DNA of 64,000 nucleotides, taken from assembly GCF_020085105.1 (NCBI RefSeq), contig NC_058051.1:20907955-20971954 (forward strand), written 5' to 3'. The position numbers were made by a program, and so were the translations under genes. Source of the DNA: Siniperca chuatsi. Its lineage: Eukaryota; Chordata; Actinopteri; Centrarchiformes; Sinipercidae. This document shows positions 10,401 to 27,384 of this stretch, piece after piece (the stretch's first letter is position 1; every line of letters begins with the position of its first letter). Below the pieces are notes generated by a model, which made no database searches, was not told where the DNA came from, and was given only the letters and a program-made list of their open reading frames with translations.

Positions 10401-12139
10401 AACATGCTGATTATTTTTGGGACATCAGATTCACTGACCACACTGAGGATACTTCTACAAAGGTTTATTGCTTATAGCCATATTACAACAAAGAGAATTT
10501 TACTCCAGAATTGGAAAAAACATCTTGAAATATTAATGGTATCCCTGAAGTACAAATTTAAAGAATTTAAAGATCCTCCAGAAATGTTTAAGGACACATA
10601 AAAATACTTGAATAATAATTTGTGTATGATGTGTTTTTTTCTACAAGAAAGTTAATTAACCTTGTTAAAATTACATCTATTCCCTCATTGAAAAATCCAG
10701 AATCTACAAATATGCAAATCTTTTTCATTTCAGAAGTTCAGCTACTGAACAAGATCACTGTAAAGTTCATTCTCAGTGTATGTGCACTGGATGCATCAAG
10801 TTTCCACACCACACTTGTGTAAGTTACAAACTGGACAAGGATTGGCTCCAAACTAGTCATAAAATCATGCTTGAACATCCTCATGTTAAACTCAGATTTA
10901 GGGTGAGCACAGAGAAACATTCCCTTTTCAACAGATGAAAACAAACTCTGCACACACGTCATTCTGCACAGTGAAGGTCAAACATCAAAGGGAAATAACA
11001 ATAAGCAAACACATTTTTGAGTGGAGGGGGACTGTAAAAAAAAGTGGCCCACCTTCATTGCTGTTCTGGAGAAAGTCCAAACCAATTTTTATTTTAATGA
11101 CATCTCTGAGCCCTTAAAGGACTATTGGTCCACTGCATGATTTCTTTATTGAAGCTATCTATTTGTACTGTCCAATACTATGAACACTAACAGTGCTTCA
11201 ATAAAAAATATATGGTGAAAAGAGATCTACAATGCAGTTATCAACATCTAGTAGTGCGAGCTATGTTGTTTCTCACATGACTTTCTTGATAAGAGAAACA
11301 GGCACTTTTAACAATTCAAACACATGAAATGGTACTTGCCTTACTTTCCAGACCTAAGCAGACCCTAGAATGGCACACACAATAGTTACTCCTTCTCTGT
11401 TTGCTGTATATTTTGGCACAATGTGTCTCAGTACCTCCTCTTCCTCACTGTAACTTTGTCAAGGACTTCTAATACTTATTAAGCAGGAGCAGTCATTTTG
11501 TTTTGGGCGGTTAGCTCTCACTACATAAGTGTCCCTGACTGAAATATAAGAAATGCACAAAAACACACAAACAAATCTGTCATCAATCATTTTTTTGTTT
11601 TTATGGGCAACACATTAATCCTCAGCTCTCTTGTGCCCCTGCTGGGACTGATTTGTAACACCTGAGTGAACTACCTCAGTGAAAAGCTGTGCATGAACCT
11701 GCATGAAAGACATCACTAGTATGATTCAGTGCACAGGAGGAATCTCATCTTTTTTAATCAGTCTTTTAATATACACTGATATTTTTCCAAGAGACTGTTA
11801 GTGAGTGCAAATGTGATGTACAACATAAATGTAAATTAAGTAAATACACTTCCATCTAATTAATCTCCTTTAACTAGTAAAATAATTCAGATTCTTAAAC
11901 ATAGCTTTGATTTTTGCTACTTATTCTGTGTGCAATTTTTTGATGATTTTTATCATCAGTCGACAGTCTTGGGACATTTTTCCTTATAGTGATAAGGAAA
12001 AATGTCCCGCACTGAGACAATATTCTTGTCAATAAAGATTTAACATTGGACTCAGTTACATCAACATTATTATGTATTATTATATATTATATCAGTTCAG
12101 GACTCTTGGTTATGCACAGCCGGGCCAGGCCTCTAAATT
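10401..12139. other. 3' flank of SULT copy B; no gene seen
   Basis: AT-rich DNA with only short chance reading frames. Almost the same sequence is at 22822-24564 downstream of copy C, so it belongs to the duplicated unit. The only clear structure is the hairpin at 11971-12008. Confidence 0.6.
11971..12008. repeat. Perfect 17-bp hairpin downstream of SULT copy B
   Basis: Arms 11971-11987 and 11992-12008 are exact inverted repeats (GGGACATTTTTCCTTAT) with a 4-base loop. The hairpin lies 132 bp past the copy B stop codon, so it would be in the 3' UTR if transcription runs that far. See 24397-24446 for the copy C version. Confidence 0.9.
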
Positions 12140-14088
<1,949 letters not shown>

Positions 14089-14493
14089 CTTTTTTTAAAA
14101 AAAAAAAGAAAAGATTCAAAACATACAAAACATATGATCATTGTGTTACAGTAATCAAACTGAAGTCAGATTGTCTTCTACAAGTCATCTTAAAAAAAGA
14201 GAGTCCAATGTCCAAAAGGACCTGGGAAAGAAAGAGCTATAAAAATGGATAGAAGCAATATTATTCATAGTTGGTTCAATTAACTTTGAGTTTTCTGAGC
14301 GTCTCAGAAAATAACTTCTATTCTTCGAAGTTAATACTTCGATTCTACAAGGTATCCTAAATATAGGAGACAGAGAAATTAGCTCCATGTCGCATTTTAA
14401 ACAAATACTGAACCCTACTGGAAAGTAAACATATTTTGAAAAACAGTACATTATAGAAATGAAATTTGAAAACCCAGTTAACTGGATACATAC

Positions 14494-14690
14494 CCTGTCC
14501 AGGTAGTTCAATATGTCCTCAAACTGCAGTTTCTTGGTTGTATTTTTCTCTTATAGTGTGTTTCTTCAGTTGTGTTAATAGTAAATCCTTATCCATCCTC
14601 CCCTTTCATTGCAAACCCACCTCTGTCTCTGCTGTGACCAGATGTGATTTGACAGTCCAGCCCCTCACTGTCCTTTTGGGTTTCATGGGC
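14494..14690 (-). other. Putative 5' non-coding exon/promoter of SULT copy B
   Basis: Counterpart of 1452-1640: the minus-strand donor CAGG/GTATGT lies at 14493-14494, about 400 bp upstream of the copy B start codon. The sequence is near-identical to the copies A and C versions. Confidence 0.45.
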
Positions 14691-15189
14691 CCTTAACCTC
14701 TATCCTCCTGTTTTTAGAGGCAGAAAACATGCTGTATGTTACCATGCTTTTGTGACCATCAGGTTAAATATACACACTCAATGATACAGCTTACTGGGAC
14801 ACTTGCCATCATTAATGTTATTATTTACACCTGTGTTTTACCTGCTTTGACAAGTCAAAATGTCTGCTATGAAAAAGGTCTACTGCATGGATGTATTATA
14901 GGAATTGGATACTGGCCTCAAAGACGGTGCCCAATCACTTCAATGATAATTGCCAAGTATCTAACTGCGGACCTCACGTCTGGGTGTGAAAAAATAATTA
15001 AAGAGTTAAACATTAGCTTGTTGTATGAGGTGAAAATTATGTTTGTCAATGAAGTAACCATACCGTTAACTTTTTTTATTCTGAGCATGAAGGAGTTATT
15101 TGAGATTGAGATTTGGTATCGGTGAAGTTGGTGCATTTTATGAGTAGGCTTTCTGTGACATTACCCACCGCAGGGGTCAGGGTCATCAA

Positions 15190-16740
15190 AGTGGAAATTA
15201 ATTCCATGTGTATAATTTAGTGAAATATAAAGAGAGAAGAGCAGAGGGCCAAGAACAGAGTCCTGAGGCACTGAGATATTACACATCAGAAAATGTTGAT
15301 GTAATATTGTTATAGGAAACACTGTGTTCTTTTAGATAAGTAAGATTTTAACCACACGAAAGCCGAGCCAGAGACACCAAATTGATTTTGCAGTTGGTCT
15401 GTCCAACTGCGGACCTTATGTCTGGGAACCCCAGGTCTGCGACCCAATGGGAAGCAAGTAGGGTCCTAAGACATGAGGTGTGTCACTTTCTTTAGTGTCC
15501 CCAGATGTGAGGTAATTTCCTTTTCTGCCACTAAAGTATAAAAGCAAATAATATTCTACTTTTACGGTTAATTTAACTCCTTTTGATGCAGAATGCGAGG
15601 GTAACAGAAGGTCTATCTCCTGTGTAAAAAACTGCTATAAGTTAAATGAAAATCCAAGTGAGATTTTCTAGTAGCCTGACTAGGCAGATATAACTTCATC
15701 TCTTTTTAAAACATGTTTGTAACTAACATTACAGACATGCATGAAGGAGTTATTTGAGATTGAGATTTGGTATCGGAGAAGTTGGTGCATTTTATGAGTA
15801 GGCTTTTTGTGACATTACCCACCGCATGTGAATAATTTAGTGAAATATAAAGAGAGAAGAGCAGAGGGCCAAGAACAGAGTCCTGAGGCACTGAGATATT
15901 ACACATCAGAAAATGTTGATGTAATATTGTTATAGGAAACTCTGTGTTCTTTTAAATAAGTAAGATTTTAACCACACGAAAGCCAGGCCAGAGACACCAA
16001 ATTGATTTTCCAGTTGGTCTAGGAGTATACAATGATTTTTAATTTTTAAAGCCGCACTGACATCCATTAATAGAAGCACTGAAGTGGAATCCCAATCCAT
16101 AGATCATTCACCACTTTATTAAGTGCAGTTTCAGTGGAGTGACAGGCCCTGAACACGGATTGAAAAGGTTAAAAAAAGATTACTGTTAAATATGTGGGCC
16201 GGAAGTTGCTGAGACACAACTCTTTCTAGTACTTTTGAAGAATAGAAGGTTAGAGACTGGCCAATAATTATTAAGAGACCCTGGATCAAGGTGTGGTTTC
16301 ACAGCAGTCTTAAAGGTAGTGGAGACAATGGGCAGAGATTAACAGATGGCTGCATTGGAGTAAATTCAGCTATAGTGTCAAAAAGACATTTAGGATTGTG
16401 TTTATTGTTACTGATTAAGTGAGAGAAATGTGCTGCTTTAGCAGCAGAGAGAGCGTACCTGTAATTCAATACAAACTCATGCTAAGAGAGGTTGCTGCAG
16501 TGAAACAAGCCAGGACCACAGGCATTCATTCACCAAGTGAACACAAAGTCAGTGTAAGGGACAGGGAAGCTGGACAGAGTTGATGGGAAGATGGATGGAG
16601 CCAAATACAGGGCAATCTTGGAAGAAAACCTGTTATAGTCAGCAAAAGACTTGAGACTGGGGTGGAGGTTCTCCTTCCAGGAGGAATATTACCTTAAACA
16701 TATAGCTAGAGCGACAATGGAATGGTTTAGATCAAAGCAT
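15190..16740 (-). mobile_element. Degenerate L2-type LINE fragment with internal duplication (unit 2)
   Basis: Same decayed LINE as 2100-2960, with NISVPQDSVLGPLLFSLYIS readable at 15840-15906. In this unit the block around 15085-15400 is repeated at about 15738-16010 (both carry the GAGATTTGGTATCGG to GAAAGCC stretch). Between them lies a piece with GTCTGGGAACCCCAGGTCTG that also occurs at 27865-27890 and, inverted, near 30105-30140. No functional frame. Confidence 0.65.
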
Positions 16741-17162
16741 ATCCATGTGTTAGAATCCCACTGAGAATCTGTGGTAAGACTTGAAAATTGCTGTTCACAG
16801 ACGCTCTCCATCCAATCTGACTGAGTTGAGTTATTTTGCAAAGAAGAATGGGCAAAAATTTCAGTCTCTATATGTGTAAAGCTGGTAGAGACATACCATA
16901 AAAATTGCAGCTGTAATTGCAGCGAAAGGTGGTTCTACGTCTCTAAGTATTGACTCAGGGGGCTGAATACTTTGCACGCCACACTTTTCAGAGTTTTATT
17001 TGTAAAAAATTTGAAAAACATGTATAATTTTCCTTCCACTTCACAATTATGCACCACTTTGTGTTGGTCTATCACATGAAATCCCAATAAAATACATTTA
17101 CGGTTGTATCGTGGGAAAATGTGGAAAAGTTCAAGGGGTATGAATACTTTTGCAAGTCAATG
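16741..17162 (+). mobile_element. Tc1-like DNA transposon 3' fragment
   Basis: Plus strand. Decayed transposase C-terminus is readable in pieces (YFAKKNGQKFQSLY, then an AAVIAAKGG-like segment near 16905-16935), followed by a 3' region ending GGTATGAATACTTTTGCAAG near 17140-17155, typical of fish Tc1-family right ends. The 5' part is missing. Unit 1 lacks the whole stretch: it jumps from the equivalent of 16740 to the equivalent of about 17337. Confidence 0.7.
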
Positions 17163-17196
17163 TCTCCAGACTTCCATTTAAAATGCGTGAGTTTTA

Positions 17197-17480
17197 TTAC
17201 TGAGTTCTGTTCCCAGAAGGATTTGGGATTAAACTGGACTTGCAGGTGTGCCTTGATCATGCGTGGAGAGGTGGTTAACTTCTTCAGCTCATCCACTCCT
17301 GATTCGGAAGAGTGTCATGTTACTAGAATGCCACAATGACATGGACTTACTGTATATCACTACTGCATGTTTGACAACAATATCAGCTTTTTAATGAATT
17401 TGCCTGAGGGAACCTGGCCATGTGTATCTCCAGCGACTCTTTCATAGCGCCTTGACGCTCAGGCGAGAGGAGGCACAATG
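17197..17480 (-). pseudogene. Relict SULT exons 3 and 2 (unit 2)
   Basis: Minus strand. At 17203-17300 the translation DELKKLTTSPRMIKAHLQ then VQFNPKSFWEQN is a diverged SULT coding exon 3 (functional copies read TSPRLIKTHLPVQF..KSFWEQ). The Thr before the catalytic His is now Ala, and the Pro after it is Gln. At about 17400-17480, SPERQGAMKESLEIHMA with RFPQAN is a diverged 3' half of exon 2. The two sit in the correct gene order, about 100 bp apart. No exons 1 or 4-7 were recognised nearby. This is an old, partly erased SULT gene inside the duplicated unit. Confidence 0.7.
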
Positions 17481-18193
17481 CAAATACCACCTAGAATTTT
17501 TTTAAATAGTAGATTGTAATTGTAGTATTAATATTAATAAATTAATAATAATAGGAATGACAGCTACAGGAATAATAATGACAGTATTAGTAACAGAGCC
17601 AATAACAACAACTGTAGTAGCAGTTGTCGAGCAGGAACACGCGGGCAGTAGGTGGCCCACAACCACAGATCCAGTCTCTGCAGCTCCAGAGGCAGAAATA
17701 CCTGCTGAAAGTGACAGAAGGAAAGAGGAGAGAAACGAGAAAGCACAGAACTACGGGAGAGAGAAGATGTCGAGTTAGTAACATACAGTAATGGGATAAA
17801 AATGTATACAGATGGAGAGGGAGAGAAGGAGAAAGGAAAGAGGTGCATCATGGGAAGTCTCCCGGCAGTCTAGACCTATAGCAGCATAACTAAGGGATTG
17901 TTCAGGGCTCACCGAAGCCAACCCTAACTATAAGCTTTATCAAAGAGGACAGTCTTAAGCCTACTCTTAAATGTGGAGATGGTGTCTGCCTCCCGAACCC
18001 ACATTGAGATCTGATTCGACAGGAGAGGAGCTTGATAGCTGAAGGCTCTGGCTCCCATTCTACTTTTGGAGACTCTAGGAGCCACAAGTAACCCTGCATT
18101 CTGGGAGCACAATGTTATACTGGGGTAATAAGGTATTATGAGCTCTTTAAGATACAATAGTGCCTGACCGTTAAGGGCTTTGTTGGTGAGGAG

Positions 18194-18208
18194 AAGGATT
18201 TTAAATTC
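18194..18208. repeat. Target-site duplication, left (Rex3)
   Basis: AAGGATTTTAAATTC, identical to 19697-19711; together they flank the Rex3 insertion. Confidence 0.9.
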
Positions 18209-19696
18209 CATCCATCCATCCATCCATCCATCTTCTTCCGCTTATCCGGGCCGGGTCGCGGGGCAGCAGTCTAAGCAGAGACTCCCAGACTTCCTTCGCC
18301 CCAGACACTTCCTCCAGCTCCTCCGGGGATCCCGAGGCGCTCCCAGGCCAGCCGAGAGACATAGTCCCTCCAGCGTGTCCTGGGTCTTCCCCGGGCCGCC
18401 CCCGGTGGGACATGCCCAGAACACCTCCCCCGAGGGAGGCGTCCAGGAGGCATCCGGATCAGATGCCCTAGCCACCTCAGCTGGCTCCTCTCGACGTGGA
18501 GGAGCAGCGGCTCTACTCCGAGCTCCCCGTGTGACTGAGCTCCTCACCCTATCTCTAAGGGAGCGCCCAGCCACTCGGCGGAGGAAGCCCATTTCGCCGC
18601 TTGTATCCGCGATCTTGTCCTTTCGGTCACTACCCAAAGCTCATGACCATAGGTGAGGGCAGGAGCGTAGATTGACCGGTAAATCGAGAGCTTTGTCTTT
18701 CGACTCAGCTCCTTCTTTGCCACAACGGTCCGATACAGCGCCCGCATCACTGCAGACGCTGCACCGATCCGCCTGTCAATCTCACGCCCATCCGTCCCTC
18801 ACTCGTGAACAAGACCCCGAGATACTTAAACTCCTCCACTTGGGGCAAGGACTCCCACCCACGCGAAGAGAGCAAACCACCTTTTTCCGGTCAAGAACCA
18901 TGGCCTCAGATTTGGAAGAGCTGATTCTCATCCCAGCTGCTTCACACTCGGCTGCAAACCGTCCCAGTGCATGCTGCAGGTCCTGGTTTGAAGAAGCCAT
19001 CAGAACGACATCATCTGCAAACAGCAGAGATGAGATCCTGTGGTTCCCAAACCGACACCCTCCGGCCCCTGACTGCGCCTAGAAATTCTGTCCATATAAA
19101 TTATGAACAGAACCGGTGACAAAGGGCAGCCCTGGCGGAGTCCAACATGCACCGGGAACAGGTCTGACTTACTGCCGGCAATGCGAACACAGCTCCTGCT
19201 CCGTTATACAGGGACCGGACAGCCCTTAGCAAAGGGCCCCGGACCCCATACTCCCAGAGCACTCCCACAAAGCGCCCCAGGGCACACGGTCGAATGCCTT
19301 CTCCAGATCCACAAAGCACATGTGGACTGGTTGGGCAAACTCCCATGAACCCTCGAGCACCCGATGGAGAGTATAGAGCTGGTCCAGTGTTCCACGACCG
19401 GGACGAAACCACTCTGCTCCTCCTGAATCCGAGGTTCGACTATCGGACGACTTCTCCTCTCCAGTACCCTGGAATAGACCTTACCGGGAGGCTGAGAAGT
19501 GTGATCCTCTGTGATTGGAACACACCCTCCGGTCCCCTTCTTATACAGAGGGACCACCACCCCGGTCTGCCAGTACAGAGGCACTGTCCCAGACCGCCAC
19601 GCGATGTTGCAGAGACGTGTCAGCCAAGACAGTCCCACAACATCCAGAGACTTAAGATACTCAGGACGGATCTCATCCACCCCAAGCCTTGCCACC
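18209..19696 (-). mobile_element. Rex3 retrotransposon (RTE clade), 5'-truncated, nested in L2
   Basis: Minus strand. The 3' end (left, 18209-18234) is a short run of CATC units, i.e. GATG repeats on the element strand, the signature tail of Rex3. The coding part is readable in pieces: GVDEIRPEYLKSLDVVGLSW near 19690, LPGKVYSRVLE-like, SSNQDLQHALGRFAAECEAAG (near 18940-19000), ELSRKTKLSIYRSIYAPALT and YGHELWV (near 18690), RVAGRSLRDRVRSSVTR (near 18540), and RDYVSRLAWERLGIP (near 18350). Several frameshifts and a lost FADD region make it inactive. It is GC-richer than its surroundings. Identical 15-bp target duplications (18194-18208, 19697-19711) mark a standard target-primed insertion after the host L2 was in place. 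Confidence 0.92.
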
Positions 19697-19711
19697 AAGG
19701 ATTTTAAATTC
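19697..19711. repeat. Target-site duplication, right (Rex3)
   Basis: AAGGATTTTAAATTC, exact match to 18194-18208. Confidence 0.9.
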
Positions 19712-22138
19712 TATTCTGGATTTTACAGGAGCCAGTGCAGAAAAGCTAATATTGGAGATATATGATCTCTTTTCATAGTTCTTGTCACTACACATACCAC
19801 AGCATTCTGAATCGACTAGAGAGTCTTAAGGGACTTATTCGGGCAGCCTGATAATAAGGAATTGCAATAGTCCAACCTAGAAGTAACAAATGCATGCATT
19901 AATTTTTAAGCATCATTTTGAGACAGGATGATGCCTGATTTTTGCAATGTTACGTAGGTGAAAAAAGGCAGTCCTAGAAGTTTGTTTCATGTGGGAGTTA
20001 AAGGATAAATCCTGATCAAAGATAACTCAGAGGTTCCTTACGGTGGTCCTGGAGGCCAGGGCAATGCCATCTAGAGTAACTATATCTTTAGATAATGTGT
20101 CTCGGAGGTGTTTGGGGCCAAGTACAATAATTTTTAAGTTTTGTCCGAAGTTTAACATTAGAAAGTTGCAGGTCATCCAGGTTTTTATGTCCTGATAGAT
20201 ATACTTGGGTATCATCTGCATAACAATGAACGTTTATGGAGTGTTTCCTAATAAAATTGCCTAGAGGAAGCATATATAAGGTGAATAGAATCCGTCCAAG
20301 CACAGAACCTTGTGGAACTCCGTGACTAACTTTGGCGTGCATGGAGGACTCACCGTTAACATGTACAAACTGAGATCGATCTGATAGATAGGATTTAAAC
20401 CAGCTTAGTGCGGCTCCTTTAATGCCAATTACATGTTCCAGTCTCTGTAATAGGATGTGATGGTCAATGGTGTCGAACGCAGCACTAAGATCTAACAAGA
20501 CAAGTACAGAGATAAGTCCATTGTCTGATGCAATTAAAAGGTCATTTGTAATTTTCACCAGTGCTGTCTCTGTGCTATGATGCACTCTAAATCCTGACTG
20601 AAAATCCTCAAATAAACTATTGTTATTTAGAAAGTCACACAACTGATTGGCAACTGCTTTCTCAAGGATCTTAGAAAGAAAGGGAAGGTTAGATATACTG
20701 TAGGTCTATAGTTGGCTAAAACCCCTGGATCAAGAGTGGGCTTTTTAAGAAGCGGTTTAATTACAGCTACTTTAAAGGATTGTGGTACCTAGCCTGTTAA
20801 TAAAGACAGATTGATCATATCCAGTAAAGAGGTGCTAACTAAGAGTAAAACGTCTTGAAGCAGCCTAGTTGGAATGGGGTCTAAGAGACAGGTTGATGGC
20901 TTAGATGAATTTATCTTTGAAGTCAGCTGAAGAAGGTTGACAGGAGCAAAGCAGCCAAAACACACATCAGGCTCTACAGCTGTTTCCAAGGTTCCTGTGT
21001 TTGAAGATAAATCGGTACCGGTTGAAGGCAGCTACTGAAAAGAAACCTGGGGTTGTTTTTATTTTCCTCTACTAATGATGAGTAGTAAGCTGCTCTGGCA
21101 TTACGGAGGGCTTTCCTATATGTTTTAAGACTATCTTGCCAGACTAAACGAGATTCTTCCAGGTTGTTGGAACGGCATTTCCTTATATACCTCCTATACC
21201 ATGGAGCTAACCTTCTTTATTTTATTATCTTCTTTTTTAGAGGAGCAATGGAATCGAGTGTTGTTCGTGAGTGAGCCTGCAGCACTATCAACTAGATGGT
21301 CAGTTTGAGAAGGGCTGCGATTTGCATAGGAGTCCTCTGTTATATTGAGACATAACATTGAATTAAATGCAGATGGGATCGCTTCTTTGAATCTAGCCAC
21401 AGCAATATCAGATAGACATCTAGAGTAGGAGTTTTTGCCTAATGGCGTGTAGTCCAGTAATAGCAGTTCAAAAGTTATTAAATAATGGTCCGATAAAGAA
21501 GGATTCTGTGAAAAGACTATTAAATGTTCAATTTCAATGCCATATACCAGAACAAGGTCGAGGGTGTGGTTAAAACAGAGAGTGGCTCCATGTACACTCT
21601 GACAAAAGCCAAACAAATCTAATAATGAGATAAACGCAGTACTAAGGCTATCATGTTCAACATCCACATGAATATTGAAATCACCTACAATAATTACTTT
21701 ATCTGTTTTAAGGACTAAACTTGATAGAAACTCTGAGAATTCAGACAAAAATTCAGAATAAGGACCAGGAGCACGGTTTACTATAACAAATAGAATTGGC
21801 TGTCGTGTTTTCTAGGTCGGGTGTGAAAGACTAAGAACAAGGCTTTCGAATGAATTATAATTTAGTTTAGGGTTGATTAATAGGCTTGAGTCGAAGATGG
21901 CTGCAACTCCACCTCCTCGGCCGGTGCCTCGAGGAATGTGATTATTAATATGACTGGGTGGAGTGGATTCATTTAGGCTAACACATTCTTCATGACACAG
22001 CCAGGTTTCAGTAAGACAAAATAAGTCAATATGATACTCTGATATTAAATCGTTCACTAGTACAGCTTTAGATGACAGAGATCTGATGTTTAAGAGTCCA
22101 CATTTAATTCTCCTATTTTGTTGTGCTATTTCAGCGTT

Positions 22139-22821
22139 TTCAGTGTCGAGCCCGCATCATTCTTAAGGACTCTTCTCACCAAGCCCAGAGACTGTTTTCT
22201 CCCCTGTCTTCCGGCAGACTGAGAAACAGCTTTTTTCCCCCAGAGCTGTCTTCCTACTGAACTCCTACTGAACCGGACTATTTATTTATACATACATTGC
22301 ATCATTTGCACTCCAGTACTATGTACTGAATACTGCAATAACTCATCTACTGCACTGTTATTTCTGTCCATAATTTGCAGTACTTTATATCCATTGCACT
22401 ACTGTTCTGCCCAGTTCAATTCATTATTGTACATATCCATCAGAATACTTCTGTTTATATAGTAATGCCATCTGTATATAATGTCCATAGTACCACTTGT
22501 AAAATATTTTCATAATACTGCTCTATCCTGTATTTATGCACACACTTTATATCCTGCACTTGCTTATTGCACTTCTGGTTAGACTTAAACTGCATTTATT
22601 TGCCTTGTACTTGTACATGTGTAATAACAATAAAGTTGAATCTAAATCTAAAGAGCAACATCACACAAATTTGTAATCTTACTTGTGTGTTGATTTTTCT
22701 CCTAAACACAAATATGTGGATATATATATTATCAAATCATAATTTCTATTTTTTTTAATTAGCACATTTTTTCCATGTACCCCCTGGTAACTGCAGAAGT
22801 ACCCCTGGTTGGGAATCACTG
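22139..22821 (+). mobile_element. Truncated Rex1-like LINE 3' part and hAT right end (unit 2)
   Basis: Counterpart of about 9602-10392 in unit 1. It begins abruptly inside the LINE C-terminal coding region (GTCGAGCCCGCATCATTC), has two further small deletions near 22215 and 22265, and then keeps the AT-rich 3' end and the hAT terminus GGTTGGGAATCACTG. The left hAT end and the RT catalytic region are gone. Confidence 0.8.
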
Positions 22822-24564
22822 CTAAAGACAACATGCTGATTATTTTTGGGACATCAGATTCACTGACCACACTGAGGATACTTCTACAAAGGTTTATTGC
22901 TTATAGCCATATTACAACAAAGAGAATTTTACTCCAGAATTGGAAAAAACATCTTGAAATATTAATGGTATCCCTGAAGTACAAATTTAAAGAATTTAAA
23001 GATCCTCCAGAAATGTTTAAGGACACATAAAAATACTTGAATAATAATTTGTGTATGATGTGTTTTTTTCTACAAGAAAGTTAATTAACCTTGTTAAAAT
23101 TACATCTATTCCCTCATTGAAAAATCCAGAATCTACAAATATGCAAATCTTTTTCATTTCAGAAGTTCAGCTACTGAACAAGATCACTGTAAAGTTCATT
23201 CTCAGTGTATGTGCACTGGATGCATCAAGTTTCCACACCACACTTGTGTAAGTTACAAACTGGACAAGGATTGGCTCCAAACTAGTCATAAAATCATGCT
23301 TGAACATCCTCATGTTAAACTCAGATTTAGGGTGAGCACAGAGAAACATTCCCTTTTCAACAGATGAAAACAAACTCTGCACACACGTCATTCTGCACAG
23401 TGAAGGTCAAACATCAAAGGGAAATAACAATAAGCAAACACATTTTTGAGTGGAGGGGGACTGTAAAAAAAAGTGGCCCACCTTCATTGCTGTTCTGGAG
23501 AAAGTCCAAACCAATTTTTATTTTAATGACATCTCTGAGCCCTTAAAGGACTATTGGTCCACTGCATGATTTCTTTATTGAAGCTATCTATTTGTACTGT
23601 CCAATACTATGAACACTAACAGTGCTTAAATAAAAAATATATGGTGAAAAGAGATCTACAATGCAGTTATCAACATCTAGTAGTGCGAGCTATGTTGTTT
23701 CTCACATGACTTTCTTGATAAGAGAAACAGGCACTTTTAACAATTCAAACACATGAAATGGTACTTGCCTTACTTTCCAGACCTAAGCAGACCCTAGAAT
23801 GGCACACACAATAGTTACTCCTTCTCTGTTTGCTGTATATTTTGGCACAATGTGTCTCAGTACCTCCTCTTCCTCACTGTAACTTTGTCAAGGACTTCTA
23901 ATACTTATTAAGCAGGGAGCAGTCATTTTGTTTTGGGCGGTTAGCTCTCACTACATAAGTGTCCCTGACTGAAATATAAGAAATGCACAAAAACACACAA
24001 ACAAATCTGTCATCAATCATTTTTTTGTTTTTATGGGCAACACATTAATCCTCAGCTCTCTTGTGCCCCTGCTGGGACTGATTTGTAACACCTGAGTGAA
24101 CTACCTCAGTGAAAAGCTGTGCATGAACCTGCATGAAAGACATCACTAGTATGATTCAGTGCACAGGAGGAATCTCATCTTTTTTAATCAGTCTTTTAAT
24201 ATACACTGATATTTTTTCCAAGAGACTGTTAGTGAGTGCAAATGTGATGTACAACATAAATGTAAATTAAGTAAATACACTTCCATCTAATTAATCTCCT
24301 TTAACTAGTAAAATAATTCAGATTCTTAAACATAGCTTTGATTTTTGCTACTTATTCTGTGTGCAATTTTTTGATGATTTTTTTAACATCAGTCGACAGT
24401 GCGGGACATTTTTCCTTATAGTGATAAGGAAAAATGTCCCACACTGAGACAATATTCTTGTCAATAAAGATTTAACATTGGACTCAGTTACATCAACATT
24501 ATTATGTACTATTATATATTATATCAGTTCAGGACTCTTGGTTATGCACAGCCGGGCCAGGCCT
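22822..24564. other. 3' flank of SULT copy C; no gene seen
   Basis: Near-identical to 10393-12139. Contains only chance reading frames and the hairpin at 24397-24446. Confidence 0.6.
24397..24446. repeat. Hairpin downstream of SULT copy C
   Basis: Inverted repeat with the same 17-bp core arms as copy B (24403-24419 and 24424-24440). It is extended here by one mismatch and five further pairs (CAGTG with CACTG), with a loop of 4 bases. It lies 119 bp past the copy C stop codon. Confidence 0.9.
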
Positions 24565-27019
<2,455 letters not shown>

Positions 27020-27384
27020 CTTTTTTTTTTAAAACAAGAAAAGATTCAAAACATACAAAACATATGATCATTGTGTTACAGTAATCAAACTGAAGTCAGA
27101 TTGTCTTCTACAAGTCATCTTGAAAAAAGGAGAGTCCAATGTCCAAAAGGAACTGGGAGAAAAACAGGCATACAACAATATTATTCAGAGTTGGTTCAAT
27201 TAACTTTTAGAGTGTCTCAGAAAATAATTTACAAGGCTTCTACAAGGTATCCTAAATAAAGGAGGAAAATTAGATCCATGTTGCATATTAAACAAATACT
27301 GAACCCTACTGGAAAGTAAGCATATTTTGAAAAACAGTTCATTATAGAAATGAAATTTGAAAACCCAGTTAACTGGATACATAC

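Larger units (their letters stand above)
17490..22138 (-). mobile_element. L2/Maui-type LINE, unit 2 copy, split by Rex3
   Basis: The duplicate of the 3230-6890 element, minus strand. It keeps the 3' UTR that unit 1 lost (17640-18090, with the CATGATGCACC region and the C-terminal SKSRMGARAFSYQAPLL block), the RT (20088-20642) and the endonuclease (21194-22057). A Rex3 insertion splits it at 18209-19696. Its 5' portion beyond the endonuclease start is gone: at about 22138 the sequence jumps to what is position 9602 in unit 1. Compared with unit 1, a small change near 21270 alters the frame after the endonuclease. Confidence 0.85.

Noticed and set aside
10380-11117. Short frames repeated identically at 22809-23546
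   Set aside because: Their conservation reflects the segmental duplication; lengths are near chance for AT-rich DNA and no homology was recognised.
18180-19707. Long plus-strand open frames across 18180-19765
   Set aside because: They are antisense to the Rex3 element, whose real coding strand is minus; the frames reflect its GC-rich codons.
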